NCBI GenBank assembly: GCA_030783905.1
Contig: JAQAHH010000006.1
Span: forward strand, 124,001-188,000
From: Bisgaard Taxon 45
Lineage (GTDB): Bacteria > Pseudomonadota > Gammaproteobacteria > Enterobacterales > Pasteurellaceae
DNA length: 64,000 nt
Direction: 5' to 3'
The notes below the pieces were generated by a model. The model made no database searches. It had not been told where the DNA came from and saw only the letters and a program-made list of their open reading frames with translations. Positions 1 to 9,082 of the stretch are shown here, piece by piece (position 1 is the stretch's first letter; every line of letters begins with the position of its first letter). Made by a program: the position numbers and the translations under genes.

Positions 1-203
1 AAAAGGACTAATCCATTGACATCGGGTAGAATTAAGTCAAGGAAAATTAATGAAAAGTGCGGTGTCGATTGCAACAAAGCTAACGCTTGCTGACCGGTTT
101 GGGCGGTAGTCACCGTATAGCCGTGCTCCTCAAAAATATCGGTTAGCAATTCACACACTTGAACATCGTCATCAATGACAAGAAGAGAAGTATTTTGTTG
201 CAT
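1..203 (-). CDS. Response regulator, N-terminal receiver domain (partial)
   Basis: The minus strand from 203 reads a protein beginning MQQNTSLLVIDDDVQV and runs off the left edge of the window. The paired acidic residues DDD near residue 10 and the LDLILPD segment near residue 57, holding the phospho-acceptor aspartate, are the hallmarks of a two-component receiver domain. The output domain lies outside the window, so the family (OmpR-like or other) cannot be decided. An in-frame ATG at 215 is an alternative start, but the AAGGA ribosome-binding sequence sits directly against it; the ATG at 203 has a long 12-base spacing. An uptake word AAGTGCGGT lies inside the gene at 55-63. It is divergent from the mak operon. 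Confidence 0.8.
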   Translation of the reverse strand, partial: MQQNTSLLVIDDDVQVCELLTDIFEEHGYTVTTAQTGQQALALLQSTPHFSLIFLDLILPDVNGLVL

Positions 204-303
204 TCGTACATCCATTCCTTAAACAGGTTATTTTTTCAGTATATATAATTTCGAGCAGAAATCATATTCATCAAGCAACAAAATAGAAAACGATGAGGTA
301 GTT

Positions 304-1215
304 ATGCGTATTGGTATCGATTTAGGTGGCACCAAAATTGAAGTAATCGCCCTGTCTGATGAAGGCAAAGAGTTATTCAGAAAACGGGTACCCACGCCAA
401 GAGGATCTTATGAAGCAACATTAGCTGCAATTAAAGGATTAGTTGATGATGCAGAACAGGCTACAGGGCAAACTGGTACGGTCGGGCTTGGGATTCCTGG
501 TACGATTTCACCTTTCAGTCATAAAGTGAAAAATGCCAATTCCGTGTGGTTAAATGGTCAACCACTCGACAAAGATCTTTGTGTGTTATTAGGACGCGAA
601 GTCCGCATTGCCAATGATGCAAATTGCATGACGGTTTCGGAAGCCACCGATGGTGCAGGAGCAGACTGTGCGGTGGTGCTTGCCTTGATTTTAGGCACGG
701 GGTGTGGTTCGGGCATCGTGATTAATGGCAAACCACATCATGGTGGGAATGGTATTGGAGGGGAATGGGGACATAATCCTTTACCTTGGATGGATGAGGA
801 AGAAAAAGCGGTTGCCCAACAAAAGGCCTGTTACTGCGGTAAACGTGGTTGTATTGAGCAATTTGTGTCTGGTACAGGTCTGTGCGATGACTATGAGCGC
901 CGTGCGGGTAAACGTTTAAAAGGAAATGAGATTGTTGCCTTGTCATTGCAAGGTGATGAATTAGCCGAGCAATCTTTACAAGCCTATGAACGTCGTTTAG
1001 CCAAAGCACTCTCGTCTTATGTCAACATGCTTGATCCAGATGTCATTGTGTTTGCGGGTGGGGTGTGTAATGTCGACAGACTTTACACCAATGTGCCGAA
1101 ATTGATGCCACAGTATATTTTCGGGCAAGAGTTTCATACCCCAATTCGTAAAGCGCTGCATGGTGATTCTAGCGGTGTGCGTGGTGCGGCTTGGCTGTGG
1201 CCATTAGAAAAATAA
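304..1215 (+). CDS. mak: Manno(fructo)kinase, ROK family
   Basis: A 303-residue ROK-family sugar kinase, very like E. coli Mak (YajF), which phosphorylates fructose and mannose with ATP in the cytoplasm. The N-terminal DLGGTK phosphate-binding motif, the GTGCGSG segment, the [11 protein letters not shown] active-site region and the [12 protein letters not shown] zinc motif are all present and in order, and the length equals the family norm. It is the first gene of a four-gene plus-strand run with the lyxose isomerase, aldolase and PfkB kinase. This suggests it phosphorylates the ketose made by the isomerase, although its substrate in this operon is an inference. Confidence 0.9.
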   Translation: MRIGIDLGGTKIEVIALSDEGKELFRKRVPTPRGSYEATLAAIKGLVDDAEQATGQTGTVGLGIPGTISPFSHKVKNANSVWLNGQPLDKDLCVLLGREVRIANDANCMTVSEATDGAGADCAVVLALILGTGCGSGIVINGKPHHGGNGIGGEWGHNPLPWMDEEEKAVAQQKACYCGKRGCIEQFVSGTGLCDDYERRAGKRLKGNEIVALSLQGDELAEQSLQAYERRLAKALSSYVNMLDPDVIVFAGGVCNVDRLYTNVPKLMPQYIFGQEFHTPIRKALHGDSSGVRGAAWLWPLEK

Positions 1216-1271
1216 TTATGGCTGAATATTGACCGCACTTTGTTTGGTTTTGAATTAAGGGGAGAGAATGA

Positions 1272-1955
1272 ATGAAACGTTCTGAGATTAACCAAGTGTT
1301 AGCGGAATTTAAAGCCTTGCTCCAACGCGCTTGTTTTCATTTGCCGGCATTTGCGGATTATTGCTTGGCAGATTGGCAACAAGCCGATTTAGTCGCGCAG
1401 CAAGAAGTACTCGATGCCCGCCTTGGCTGGGATGTCACGGATTTCAATTTAAATGATTTTGCTCAATGTGGCTTGACCTTATTCACTATTCGTAATCAAT
1501 CCTCCACCAATCAGAAACCCTATGCGGAAAAAATTATGATGGTAAAAGAGGGACAAGTCACCCCGATGCATTACCATTGGAAAAAAATGGAAGACATTAT
1601 TAATCGAGGGGGCGGCACTTTAGTGATCCGTTTATATAGACGTGATGAACAAACTGACTTATTAGATGAAATGTCTGATATTCAAGTCGCGGTGGACGGT
1701 CAACAAATCACTGTGCAAGCGGGTGGTTTGGTTAAGCTTAAGCCGGGACAAAGTATTTGTTTAACCCCGTTGTTATATCACAGCTTTTGGGCTGAAGACG
1801 GCGTGGTGTTAGCGGGAGAAGTGTCTATGGCAAATGACGATTTAACCGATAACCGTTTTTTAGCACCCTTAGGACGTTTTTCACAAATTGAAGAAGATGA
1901 ACCCCCTCTTCATTTACTTTGCAGTGATTACCCTCAGTATTTATCAGGAGCATAA
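1272..1955 (+). CDS. D-lyxose isomerase-like sugar isomerase (cupin)
   Basis: A 227-residue protein resembling the D-lyxose ketol-isomerase family, single-domain cupin enzymes that interconvert D-lyxose and D-xylulose and usually D-mannose and D-fructose. The MHYHWKKMEDIINRGGG segment near residue 98 supplies the metal-binding His and Glu residues of the cupin, and a second histidine lies in the LLYHSFW segment near residue 175. A strong AAGGGGAGAG ribosome-binding site precedes the ATG at 1272. It sits between mak and the aldolase, and only one base separates its stop from the next start, so translation is probably coupled. Its true substrate is not fixed by sequence. Confidence 0.75.
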   Translation: MKRSEINQVLAEFKALLQRACFHLPAFADYCLADWQQADLVAQQEVLDARLGWDVTDFNLNDFAQCGLTLFTIRNQSSTNQKPYAEKIMMVKEGQVTPMHYHWKKMEDIINRGGGTLVIRLYRRDEQTDLLDEMSDIQVAVDGQQITVQAGGLVKLKPGQSICLTPLLYHSFWAEDGVVLAGEVSMANDDLTDNRFLAPLGRFSQIEEDEPPLHLLCSDYPQYLSGA

Positions 1956-1956
1956 T

Positions 1957-2841
1957 ATGGGATTATTGAACTTAAAATCGATGCTTGCTGTTGCAAATCA
2001 ACATCAATTCGCTGTCGGAGCATTCAACGCCATTGATTCTAACTTTATTGATGCCGTGTTGACTAGCGCGCAACATCATCAGTCACCAGTGATTATTAAT
2101 GTGGCTGAGGTACATTTGAAATATATTGATTTAGAGCCAACCGCAGAATATATCAAGAAAAAAGCCATGCTAGCAGGCGTACCAGTTTGTTTAAACCTTG
2201 ATCATGGTGTCACCTTCGCTACTGTAGAACGTGCAGTAAAATGCGGTTTTTCTTCTATTATGTTTGATGGCTCATCCCTTTCGTATGCGGAAAATATCGC
2301 GCAAACACGTAAAGTGGTTGAGCTTTGCCAAAATTATGGGCTTTCTGTCGAAGGTGAGCTTGGTGCAGTAGGAGGAGATGAACATGGTGCATTAGAAAGT
2401 TGTGCGGATGTGGCGCTTTATACCAAGGTAGAGCAAGCCGTCGAGTTTGTGTCGGAAACGGGGATTGATGCCTTAGCAGTAGCGATTGGGAATACTCACG
2501 GTAAATATAAAGGCATACCAAAATTGGATTTTGAGCGTCTCGAGCAAATTCATCAAGCGGTATCTGTGCCGTTAGTCTTACATGGTGGATCGGGATTAAG
2601 TGCGGACGATTTCCGCAAGACCATTCAGCGCGGCATTTGTAAAATCAATTTCTTTACAGGCATGTCACAAGCCGCGTTGCAGTCACTTGAAAAAGATATG
2701 CAACATACCGATCTCGAAACAAAATATCATTATTACCTCATTATGATGAACCGTATGCAACAGGCTATTTCAGAGACCGTTGCAGAGCAAATGAACATCT
2801 TTAATAGCATCAATAAGGCGCATTTATATGCAACAACGTAA
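1957..2841 (+). CDS. Class II ketose-(bis)phosphate aldolase, GatY/KbaY-like
   Basis: A zinc-dependent class II aldolase of 294 residues, of the FbaA/GatY/KbaY superfamily, expected to cleave a ketose phosphate to dihydroxyacetone phosphate plus an aldehyde. Zinc-binding histidines are visible in LNLDHGVTF, GNTHGKYKG and LVLHGGSGL, the standard order. I chose the ATG at 1957, not the longer frame from 1888, because CAGGAG lies just upstream and the protein then begins MGLLNLKSM as in the family; the longer frame would overlap the isomerase. Its end overlaps the following kinase by 14 bases. Fructose-, tagatose- or another ketose phosphate is possible. Confidence 0.85.
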   Translation: MGLLNLKSMLAVANQHQFAVGAFNAIDSNFIDAVLTSAQHHQSPVIINVAEVHLKYIDLEPTAEYIKKKAMLAGVPVCLNLDHGVTFATVERAVKCGFSSIMFDGSSLSYAENIAQTRKVVELCQNYGLSVEGELGAVGGDEHGALESCADVALYTKVEQAVEFVSETGIDALAVAIGNTHGKYKGIPKLDFERLEQIHQAVSVPLVLHGGSGLSADDFRKTIQRGICKINFFTGMSQAALQSLEKDMQHTDLETKYHYYLIMMNRMQQAISETVAEQMNIFNSINKAHLYATT

Positions 2842-3808
2842 TGGCATTCTCGCCATTGGTAATTTATTAGTGGATCGTGCTTTGTTGATTTCGGATTATC
2901 CACAAGAGTCCATGTTAGCGACTATTTCTAACATGGAGCTTCATTGTGGCGGTGGTTGTACCAATGTGTTATTTAATTTGGCAAAACTTGATCCGCACTT
3001 ACCCCTTTTCCTCGCGGGAGGCATTGGTCAAGATGGCGAAGGACAGCTGATTTTACAACAAGCGAAGCAACATCATATTAATGTTGATAATGTGGTTGAA
3101 TTAAATCTACCGACATCCTTTACCGATGTCATGATCAATTCACAAACGGGTGAACGTACCTTTTTTCATTATGTTGGCGCGATGGCAGAATATCAGGCAG
3201 CACACATTCTGCAAATTGAGCATCCTGCCAAAATCGCCCATATTGCCTATTTACCACTTTTACCCAAATTGCTTGATGTGGAAGTGTTAAAACACACCCT
3301 GACCTGCTTGCAACAAAAAGGGTTTCTCATTTCTATTGATTTAGTTTCTGTCGCGAATAAACAGATTTTTACCCAACAAATTCTGCCGATTTTACCTTAT
3401 GTGGATTATGTGATTATTAATGATATTGAAGCCAAATGGTTGACCAACGCTGAAAAAAGCGATTCTAGTCAACAACTCTTACTGCAAATGGCTCAGCAAC
3501 TCATCGAACAAGGTGTCCGTAATACCGTTATCGTTCACGATCCAAAATGGGCGGTCGCTATTAACAAGGGCGGTGAAAAAATTGCGGTTCCTTCCTATTG
3601 GGTGGAAAAGCAACATATCGTCAGTACCTTAGGCGCAGGCGATGCCTTCTGCACAGGGGTGCTTTATGGTTTGCACAACAATTTACCGCTGCTTGAAGTA
3701 TTAAAATTAGGACATGGATTAGCTTACTTTAATTTATTTTCAGTCTCCGCAACAGGTGGTGCGGTGAGTTATCAAACATTACAGCATTTTATTGCAACTA
3801 AAAAATAA
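2828..3808 (+). CDS. PfkB-family carbohydrate kinase
   Basis: A 326-residue ribokinase/PfkB-family kinase. The N-terminal GGGCTNV glycine motif (substrate lid) and the C-terminal LGAGDAFCTG signature with the catalytic aspartate are both intact. It overlaps the aldolase by 14 bases in another frame, showing tight translational coupling, and it closes the operon. The neighbouring aldolase suggests it makes the ketose-1-phosphate or the bisphosphate that the aldolase splits. Substrate specificity within PfkB cannot be read from sequence. It converges on xylR, with only 17 bases between the stop codons. Confidence 0.8.
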   Translation: MQQRNGILAIGNLLVDRALLISDYPQESMLATISNMELHCGGGCTNVLFNLAKLDPHLPLFLAGGIGQDGEGQLILQQAKQHHINVDNVVELNLPTSFTDVMINSQTGERTFFHYVGAMAEYQAAHILQIEHPAKIAHIAYLPLLPKLLDVEVLKHTLTCLQQKGFLISIDLVSVANKQIFTQQILPILPYVDYVIINDIEAKWLTNAEKSDSSQQLLLQMAQQLIEQGVRNTVIVHDPKWAVAINKGGEKIAVPSYWVEKQHIVSTLGAGDAFCTGVLYGLHNNLPLLEVLKLGHGLAYFNLFSVSATGGAVSYQTLQHFIATKK

Positions 3809-3825
3809 CACTGCTGAAATGATGA

Positions 3826-4995
3826 CTAAAAAGACGATTTTACTCTAAATTCTTTTGGTGTTTTACCATATTCTTTTTTAAATACGGCATAAAAATATTG
3901 TAGTGAAGGATAGCCACACATTTCAGCAATCTCTTGAGTAGAAACGTCAGTAAAGCGTAACATATATTGTGCTCGACTGAGCTTTTCTTCATGAATGACT
4001 TGATGAATTGTCTTATTCATTTCTATTTTGAAACGTTGTTCTAGATTTGAACGAGAGATCCGTAAGTGATCTAATACTTGTTCTGTTTTAATACCTTGGC
4101 AAGCACGATGGCGAATAAAATGCATAGCCTGAATAACGAAAGGATCTTGTAAAGAGCGATAATCTGTTGAGCGACGTTCTTCTACTCTTGTAGGAGGGAT
4201 TAAAATAGGCTTATGTGATACAGTCTGTTTACTGAGTTTTTGGTGGAGAAGTTTCGCAGCTTGATAACCAATTTGACTGGTTCCTTGAACAACAGAGGAA
4301 AGTGATGTTCTTGACAAATATTGAATTAATTCTTCATTATCAATGCCAATAATACAAAGCTCATCTGGGACAACGATTTTGAGCTGTTCACAAGCTTGTA
4401 ATAAATGCCTTGCTCGAGCATCCGTCACCGCAATAATCCCAGTGTGTTTTGCAAGTGTTTTTAACCATTCACAAAGCTTATTTTGTGATTCTAGCCAATT
4501 TTGTGAATTGGTTTTATCTCCGAGATAATATTGAGGTTCATGTTCATAATGTCTCATTAAATGGATAAACGCGTTTTGTCTTTCTAGTGACCAATGTTTT
4601 TCACTTTCAGCAGGATAACCGTAAAAAGCAAAACGATTAATTCCTTTCTGTTTTAGGTGAAGGAAGGCCGTTTCAACTAGCGCATAATTGTCTGTTGCAA
4701 CATAAGGAAGATCAGGGTAATAAGCGGGATTCTGGTATGAGCCACCTACAGCAATAATAGGGACCTCAATATTATGAAGTAATTCTGCGGTTTCAATATC
4801 ATCAAAATCAGCGATAATGCCGTCAATAGATAAGTTTTGGATATCTTCTTTGTGGTAAACGAAATCATCTTCCATAAAAATATCCCATGTACATTGGGAT
4901 GCTTGAATATATTGTCCGATACCTTTAATAACACTACGATCATAAATCTTATTTGCATTAAACAGCAGGGCAACTTTGTAAGGTTGTTCTGACAT
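3826..4995 (-). CDS. xylR: Xylose operon activator XylR (AraC family)
   Basis: A 389-residue regulator with an N-terminal LacI/periplasmic-binding-like xylose sensor domain (KVALLFNANKIYDRSVI at the start matches E. coli XylR closely) and a C-terminal AraC-type double helix-turn-helix (ending near EIAEMCGYPSLQYF and FKKEYGKTPKEFR). The start at 4995 is preceded by AAAGGAG and aligns with the E. coli protein; the longer frame to 5046 has no ribosome-binding site. XylR activates xylA and xylF promoters when xylose is bound. It lies downstream of xylH on the same strand, behind a terminator hairpin at 5056-5100, so it probably has its own weak promoter. Confidence 0.93.
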   Translation of the reverse strand: MSEQPYKVALLFNANKIYDRSVIKGIGQYIQASQCTWDIFMEDDFVYHKEDIQNLSIDGIIADFDDIETAELLHNIEVPIIAVGGSYQNPAYYPDLPYVATDNYALVETAFLHLKQKGINRFAFYGYPAESEKHWSLERQNAFIHLMRHYEHEPQYYLGDKTNSQNWLESQNKLCEWLKTLAKHTGIIAVTDARARHLLQACEQLKIVVPDELCIIGIDNEELIQYLSRTSLSSVVQGTSQIGYQAAKLLHQKLSKQTVSHKPILIPPTRVEERRSTDYRSLQDPFVIQAMHFIRHRACQGIKTEQVLDHLRISRSNLEQRFKIEMNKTIHQVIHEEKLSRAQYMLRFTDVSTQEIAEMCGYPSLQYFYAVFKKEYGKTPKEFRVKSSF

Positions 4996-5055
4996 TTTTA
5001 TCTCCTTTGCTTGTTTCACTATAAGATAAAAAAATAAACTTAGCAAAATGATAAA

Positions 5056-5100
5056 AAATCTACCGCACTTTTATTAAGCCAAACAAAGCGCGGTAGATTT
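5056..5100 (-). terminator. Uptake-word hairpin terminator after xylH
   Basis: AAATCTACCGCACTTT (from 5056) and AAAGCGCGGTAGATTT (to 5100) form a 16-bp stem with one mismatch. On the minus strand the stem is followed by a T run, as in an intrinsic terminator for the xylFGH transcript. Its left arm contains the uptake word ACCGCACTT. Confidence 0.75.
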
Positions 5101-5120
5101 GGATAAGATTTGAGTGTAAA

Positions 5121-6248
5121 TTACATTTTCTTTTTACTGATTGTATCTAACCATACGGCAAGAAGTAGAATCCCACCTTTTACGATATATTGCCAGAAAG
5201 TTGGGACATCTAACATACTCATTCCATTATCAAGTAATGCGATAATAAATGCACCTATTACGACACCATAGATGGTTCCTATACCACCAGCGAGACTAGC
5301 GCCACCAATCACACAAGCTGCAATGGCATCAAGTTCTGCGTTTTGACCCGCAGAGGGAGCTCCTGCACCTAAACGTGCACTTAAGATTAAACCTGCAATC
5401 GCGACTAAAAAACCATTTAACGCAAAAATGGTTAGTTTTACTTTTTCTACGCTAATGCCAGATAATCTTGCGGCTTCAATATTACCACCAATCGCATAAA
5501 CATGACGACCAAAAGCAGTTTTTCTAGCTAAAAATGTACCAATGATTGTAAGTGAAGCGAGTACTAGCACAGGAAATGGAACGCCTCGATAACTATTTAA
5601 TAAATAAATTGCACCAAGGATAAGAATTGTGACTGTTACATATGTGAGTGTTTCTTTCGTGACTGGTTGTACGGGTAAATTCAGTTTTTGGCGAGCTTTA
5701 CGTTGATATCTTCCCCAGACAATAAAACAGAACAGGATAAGTGTAGCCAAGAACATGCCTAAACTATCTGGTAAATAGCCTTGCCCGATAGATGTCATGT
5801 CTGAACTAATCGGAGAAACTGTTGTTCCATGGGTTAAACCAATTAAAATCCCCCTAAAGGCTAACATCCCGGCTAAAGTAACAATGAAAGAAGGGACTTT
5901 TTGATAGGCAACCCACCAACCATTCCATGCACCTAATACAAGGCCTAATATTAACGTAATTAAGATAGTTAGCGGTAATGGCCAATGCCACCAAACATTC
6001 GTAATGGCTGCAAAACCACCGAGTAACCCCATTAGGGAACCTACGGATAAATCAATTTCTGCAGAGATAATAATAAACACCATACCAATTGCTAAAATAC
6101 CAGTAATTGATGTTTGACGTAGTAAGTTTGAGATATTCCTTGCACTTAAATAGGCACCGTCAGTTGCCAATGAGAAAAATGTCATAATCATCACGATGGC
6201 AATAAACATGATATAGACTTGTAAATTAATGGATTTTAATTTATGCAT
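5121..6248 (-). CDS. xylH: D-xylose ABC transporter permease XylH
   Basis: A 375-residue polytopic membrane protein of the RbsC/XylH sugar permease family, somewhat shorter than E. coli XylH. It shows about ten hydrophobic segments and the family motif [17 protein letters not shown] near residue 62, plus the conserved [19 protein letters not shown] segment near the C-terminus. It forms the membrane channel of the high-affinity xylose importer with XylG and XylF. It starts four bases after the xylG stop on the minus strand, so the two are translationally coupled. Confidence 0.93.
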   Translation of the reverse strand: MHKLKSINLQVYIMFIAIVMIMTFFSLATDGAYLSARNISNLLRQTSITGILAIGMVFIIISAEIDLSVGSLMGLLGGFAAITNVWWHWPLPLTILITLILGLVLGAWNGWWVAYQKVPSFIVTLAGMLAFRGILIGLTHGTTVSPISSDMTSIGQGYLPDSLGMFLATLILFCFIVWGRYQRKARQKLNLPVQPVTKETLTYVTVTILILGAIYLLNSYRGVPFPVLVLASLTIIGTFLARKTAFGRHVYAIGGNIEAARLSGISVEKVKLTIFALNGFLVAIAGLILSARLGAGAPSAGQNAELDAIAACVIGGASLAGGIGTIYGVVIGAFIIALLDNGMSMLDVPTFWQYIVKGGILLLAVWLDTISKKKM

Positions 6249-6251
6249 TGA

Positions 6252-7766
6252 TTACTCCTTAAGCGCCGCTTCCATGACTTGTTCTTGAGTCAGATTATGA
6301 TTAACAAGATCTGCTTTGATTTTTCCTTGATGCATGACTAAGATACGATCACTGATGCCAAGTACTTCAGGTAATTCGGAAGAAATGACAATAATTGCCA
6401 TACCTTCTTTAGCAAGTTGATTAATTAGTTTATAAATTTCATATTTTGCGCCTACATCGATTCCTCTTGTTGGCTCATCTAAAATTAAAATTTTAGGGTT
6501 TAATAGTAAACATTTTGCTAGAACAGCTTTTTGTTGATTACCTCCACTTAAGCGCCCGATTGCAAGTTGCGTTGATGATGTTTTGACAGTAAATTTGGCA
6601 ATGGATTGATTGATAATCGTTTCTTCAAGCGGTGTATTAATGATTTTTTTACGGAAGCAGAATTGAGTGAGTGATGAAAGTGTAATGTTATGGCCTACTC
6701 CCATAATTGGAATAATACCGTGTTTTTTACGATCTTCTGGTACCATAACAATATTATTTGAAATAGCCTGAGCACAATTTTTAATCTGGATAGGCTGATT
6801 CTCAAGGAGAATATTGCCTTGATATTTTCCCGCATAGGAACCAAAAATGCATTGTGCCAGTTCTGTACGTCCTGACCCCACTAACCCTGCTACACCAAGA
6901 ATTTCACCTTTATGTAAGGAAAAATTTGCATTATCGACACGTTTAATATGTGTGTTTGTTGGATGCCATGCGGTTAAATTTTCAACACGTAGAATTTCTT
7001 CGCCAATAGAATGGGGTTCGTGAGGATAAAGAGAGGTGATTTCTCTGCCAACCATCATAGAAATAATGTTATCTTCACTCATTTCTCTAGTGGGATGTGT
7101 ACCAATATGTTCACCATCACGAATGATACAGATACTGTCGGAAATGGCTTTCACTTCGCTCAGTTTATGTGAAATATAAATACAAGCAATATTATGGGCC
7201 TGTAGATCTTTAATGAGGTTTAATAAAATTGTTGTTTCTTTTTCCGTGAGTGAAGCACTGGGTTCATCAAGGATGAGTAAACGAACTTTCTTATTTAGTG
7301 CTTTAGCAATTTCTACGAGCTGCTGTTGACCTAGACCGAGTTCTTTTACTTTTGTATGAGGGTCAACATCTAATTGTACTTGTTGTAATAACGTTTTACA
7401 GCGAAGATACATTTCATTGTCATTGGTTAATCCAAGTTGTGTTATTTCATTACCTAAGAACATGTTTTCAAGAATAGACATATTCTTCACTAAAGTGAGT
7501 TCTTGATGAATAATTGAAATACCTTTTACTTCGGTGTCTTTAATATTTTTTGCGATAAGACGCTCATTTAAAAAGTAAATTTCTCCTTCATAGTCACCAT
7601 GTGGATAAATCCCACATAGCACTTTCATTAAGGTTGATTTGCCAGAACCATTTTCGCCACAGAGGGAAAGGACCTCACCCATTTCTAGCGAAATAGAAAT
7701 ATTATTTAAAGCAATAACGTCACCAAATTTTTTTGTGATGTTTTTCATTTCTAATAGTTTCGCCAT
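6252..7766 (-). CDS. xylG: D-xylose ABC transporter ATP-binding protein XylG
   Basis: A 504-residue tandem ATPase of the sugar-importer class. The first half has a full Walker A (GENGSGKST), the variant signature [12 protein letters not shown] and a Walker [12 protein letters not shown]. The second half has a degenerate Walker A (GLVGSGRTE), the signature LSGGNQQK and Walker [13 protein letters not shown], the usual asymmetry of this subfamily. It powers xylose uptake through XylH. It is downstream of xylF and separated from it by a terminator-like hairpin, which would keep XylG at lower levels than the binding protein. Confidence 0.94.
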   Translation of the reverse strand: MAKLLEMKNITKKFGDVIALNNISISLEMGEVLSLCGENGSGKSTLMKVLCGIYPHGDYEGEIYFLNERLIAKNIKDTEVKGISIIHQELTLVKNMSILENMFLGNEITQLGLTNDNEMYLRCKTLLQQVQLDVDPHTKVKELGLGQQQLVEIAKALNKKVRLLILDEPSASLTEKETTILLNLIKDLQAHNIACIYISHKLSEVKAISDSICIIRDGEHIGTHPTREMSEDNIISMMVGREITSLYPHEPHSIGEEILRVENLTAWHPTNTHIKRVDNANFSLHKGEILGVAGLVGSGRTELAQCIFGSYAGKYQGNILLENQPIQIKNCAQAISNNIVMVPEDRKKHGIIPIMGVGHNITLSSLTQFCFRKKIINTPLEETIINQSIAKFTVKTSSTQLAIGRLSGGNQQKAVLAKCLLLNPKILILDEPTRGIDVGAKYEIYKLINQLAKEGMAIIVISSELPEVLGISDRILVMHQGKIKADLVNHNLTQEQVMEAALKE

Positions 7767-7786
7767 AATCTATTTTTCCTTAAAAA

Positions 7787-7809
7787 GATGGTAGAAGTAA
7801 TCTACCATC
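7787..7809 (-). terminator. Hairpin between xylF and xylG (likely attenuator)
   Basis: GATGGTAGA and TCTACCATC form a perfect 9-bp stem with a 5-base loop, followed on the minus strand by TTTTTA. It is a short intrinsic-terminator-like structure inside the operon. In binding-protein-dependent importers such a hairpin commonly allows higher expression of the first gene (xylF). Confidence 0.6.
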
Positions 7810-7827
7810 CTGTTTGAGTCGAAAGGA

Positions 7828-8826
7828 TTATTGATAAATTGCAGTTTTACTATGAAAACCATCTTTAATGACTGTGTCATCAATATTGTCTTTTGTGACA
7901 ATAACAGGCTCTAACAAGTAACTAGACACCTCTTTCAGACCATTATTGAGTACTGAATTAGACTCGACTTTTTGTTGTTTACCTAATTGAACTGCTATTT
8001 CGGCAGCTTTATTTGCCAACTTGGTAATCGGTTTGTAAACCGTCATGGTTTGTGAACCATCAATAATGCGTTTAATTGCCGCTAAATCAGCATCTTGTCC
8101 AGAAATTGCGACTTTACCCGCTAAGCCTTGCGCGCTTAATGCTTGGATTGCTCCGCCAGCAGTAGCATCATTTGAAGCAACTACTGCATCAATATTATTT
8201 TTATTAGCAGTTAGAGCATTTTCCATAATTTGTAAGGCTTTTTCTGCTAACCAAGAATCAACCCATTGATCGCCTACTACTTTAACCTTGCCGCTATCAA
8301 TGTGTGGTTGTAATACTTTCATTTGTCCTTTTCGGAATAATTTCGCATTATTATCCACCGGTGAACCACCCATCAAGAAATAGTTCCCTTCGGGCTTTTT
8401 CTCAATAATACTTTGTGCTTGTAATTCACCGACTTTTTCGTTATCAAAAGAAACATAGAAATCAATGTCTGCATTATTAATTAATCGGTCATAAGCTAAT
8501 ACTTTCACGCCTTCTTTCTTCGCTTCTGATATAACGTTACCTAATACTTCGCCATTAAATGGGATAATTACCAGTACATCAATATCCTTATTGAGCATAT
8601 TTTCAATTTGAGAAATTTGTGCAGTTGCATCACCATTAGCAGATTGTACAAAGACTTTTGCCCCTAATTCTTCAGCTTTTTTTACAAAAATATCACGATC
8701 TTTTTGCCAACGTTCTAAGCGTAAATCATCAATAGACATCCCGATTTTTAAATTTTTTGCAATAGCAGGATTGTTTAAGAACATGAATGCAGTAGCAATA
8801 GCTAATAATGTTGATTTCATTTTCAT
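7828..8826 (-). CDS. xylF: D-xylose-binding periplasmic protein XylF
   Basis: A 332-residue periplasmic sugar-binding protein with a cleavable signal peptide (KMKSTLLAIATAFMFLNNPAIA) and a mature part beginning KNLKIGMSIDDLRLERW, as in E. coli XylF. I place the start at 8826, because GAGGTG lies five bases upstream; the long frame to 9069 runs through the control region. It captures xylose and delivers it to XylGH. Expression is probably controlled by the CRP-like site at 8954-8969 in the upstream 68-bp element, with TATTAC on the minus strand at 8928-8933 at class II distance as a possible -10. Confidence 0.93.
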   Translation of the reverse strand: MKMKSTLLAIATAFMFLNNPAIAKNLKIGMSIDDLRLERWQKDRDIFVKKAEELGAKVFVQSANGDATAQISQIENMLNKDIDVLVIIPFNGEVLGNVISEAKKEGVKVLAYDRLINNADIDFYVSFDNEKVGELQAQSIIEKKPEGNYFLMGGSPVDNNAKLFRKGQMKVLQPHIDSGKVKVVGDQWVDSWLAEKALQIMENALTANKNNIDAVVASNDATAGGAIQALSAQGLAGKVAISGQDADLAAIKRIIDGSQTMTVYKPITKLANKAAEIAVQLGKQQKVESNSVLNNGLKEVSSYLLEPVIVTKDNIDDTVIKDGFHSKTAIYQ

Positions 8827-8935
8827 AAGCCACCTCAAAGTCGTTAAATGAGTGATATTTTGAGTCGTCATTGTTGACTCATGTCCAGTTTGAGCAGATT
8901 GCAAATGAAGTGCAATTATCAGATCTTGTAATAGC

Positions 8936-9003
8936 ATTACGTTTTTTCTTTTTTGTGATATGAGCCACAATAACGAATAATCTAAGATTCGGAGTGAAGT
9001 AAC
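8936..9003 (+). repeat. 68-bp xyl control element, copy A (upstream of xylF)
   Basis: This segment matches 11748-11815 at 58 of 68 positions by my hand alignment, with only two differences in the first 48. It is in the same orientation as the other copy. It contains the CRP-like site. The two copies flank malY and nhaC. Confidence 0.9.
8954..8969. promoter_or_regulatory. CRP-like site upstream of xylF
   Basis: TGTGA-TATGAG-CCACA matches the CRP consensus TGTGA-N6-TCACA at 9 of 10 defined bases. Its centre is about 31 bases from a TATTAC hexamer on the minus strand, the spacing expected for class II activation of xylF. Confidence 0.7.
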
Positions 9004-9023
9004 ATAGTTTCTTTTATTAGCAA

Positions 9024-9058
9024 TAAAAAAATCACCGTTCAACGCTATGAACGGTGAT
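9024..9058 (-). terminator. Terminator of the malY-nhaC transcript
   Basis: ATCACCGTTC (9031-9040) and GAACGGTGAT (9049-9058) form a perfect 10-bp stem followed, on the minus strand, by seven T residues. It lies just past the nhaC stop and upstream of the xylF control element, so the two transcripts are insulated. Confidence 0.88.
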
Positions 9059-9082
9059 ATCATTCCCACTAAAAAAGAGGAC

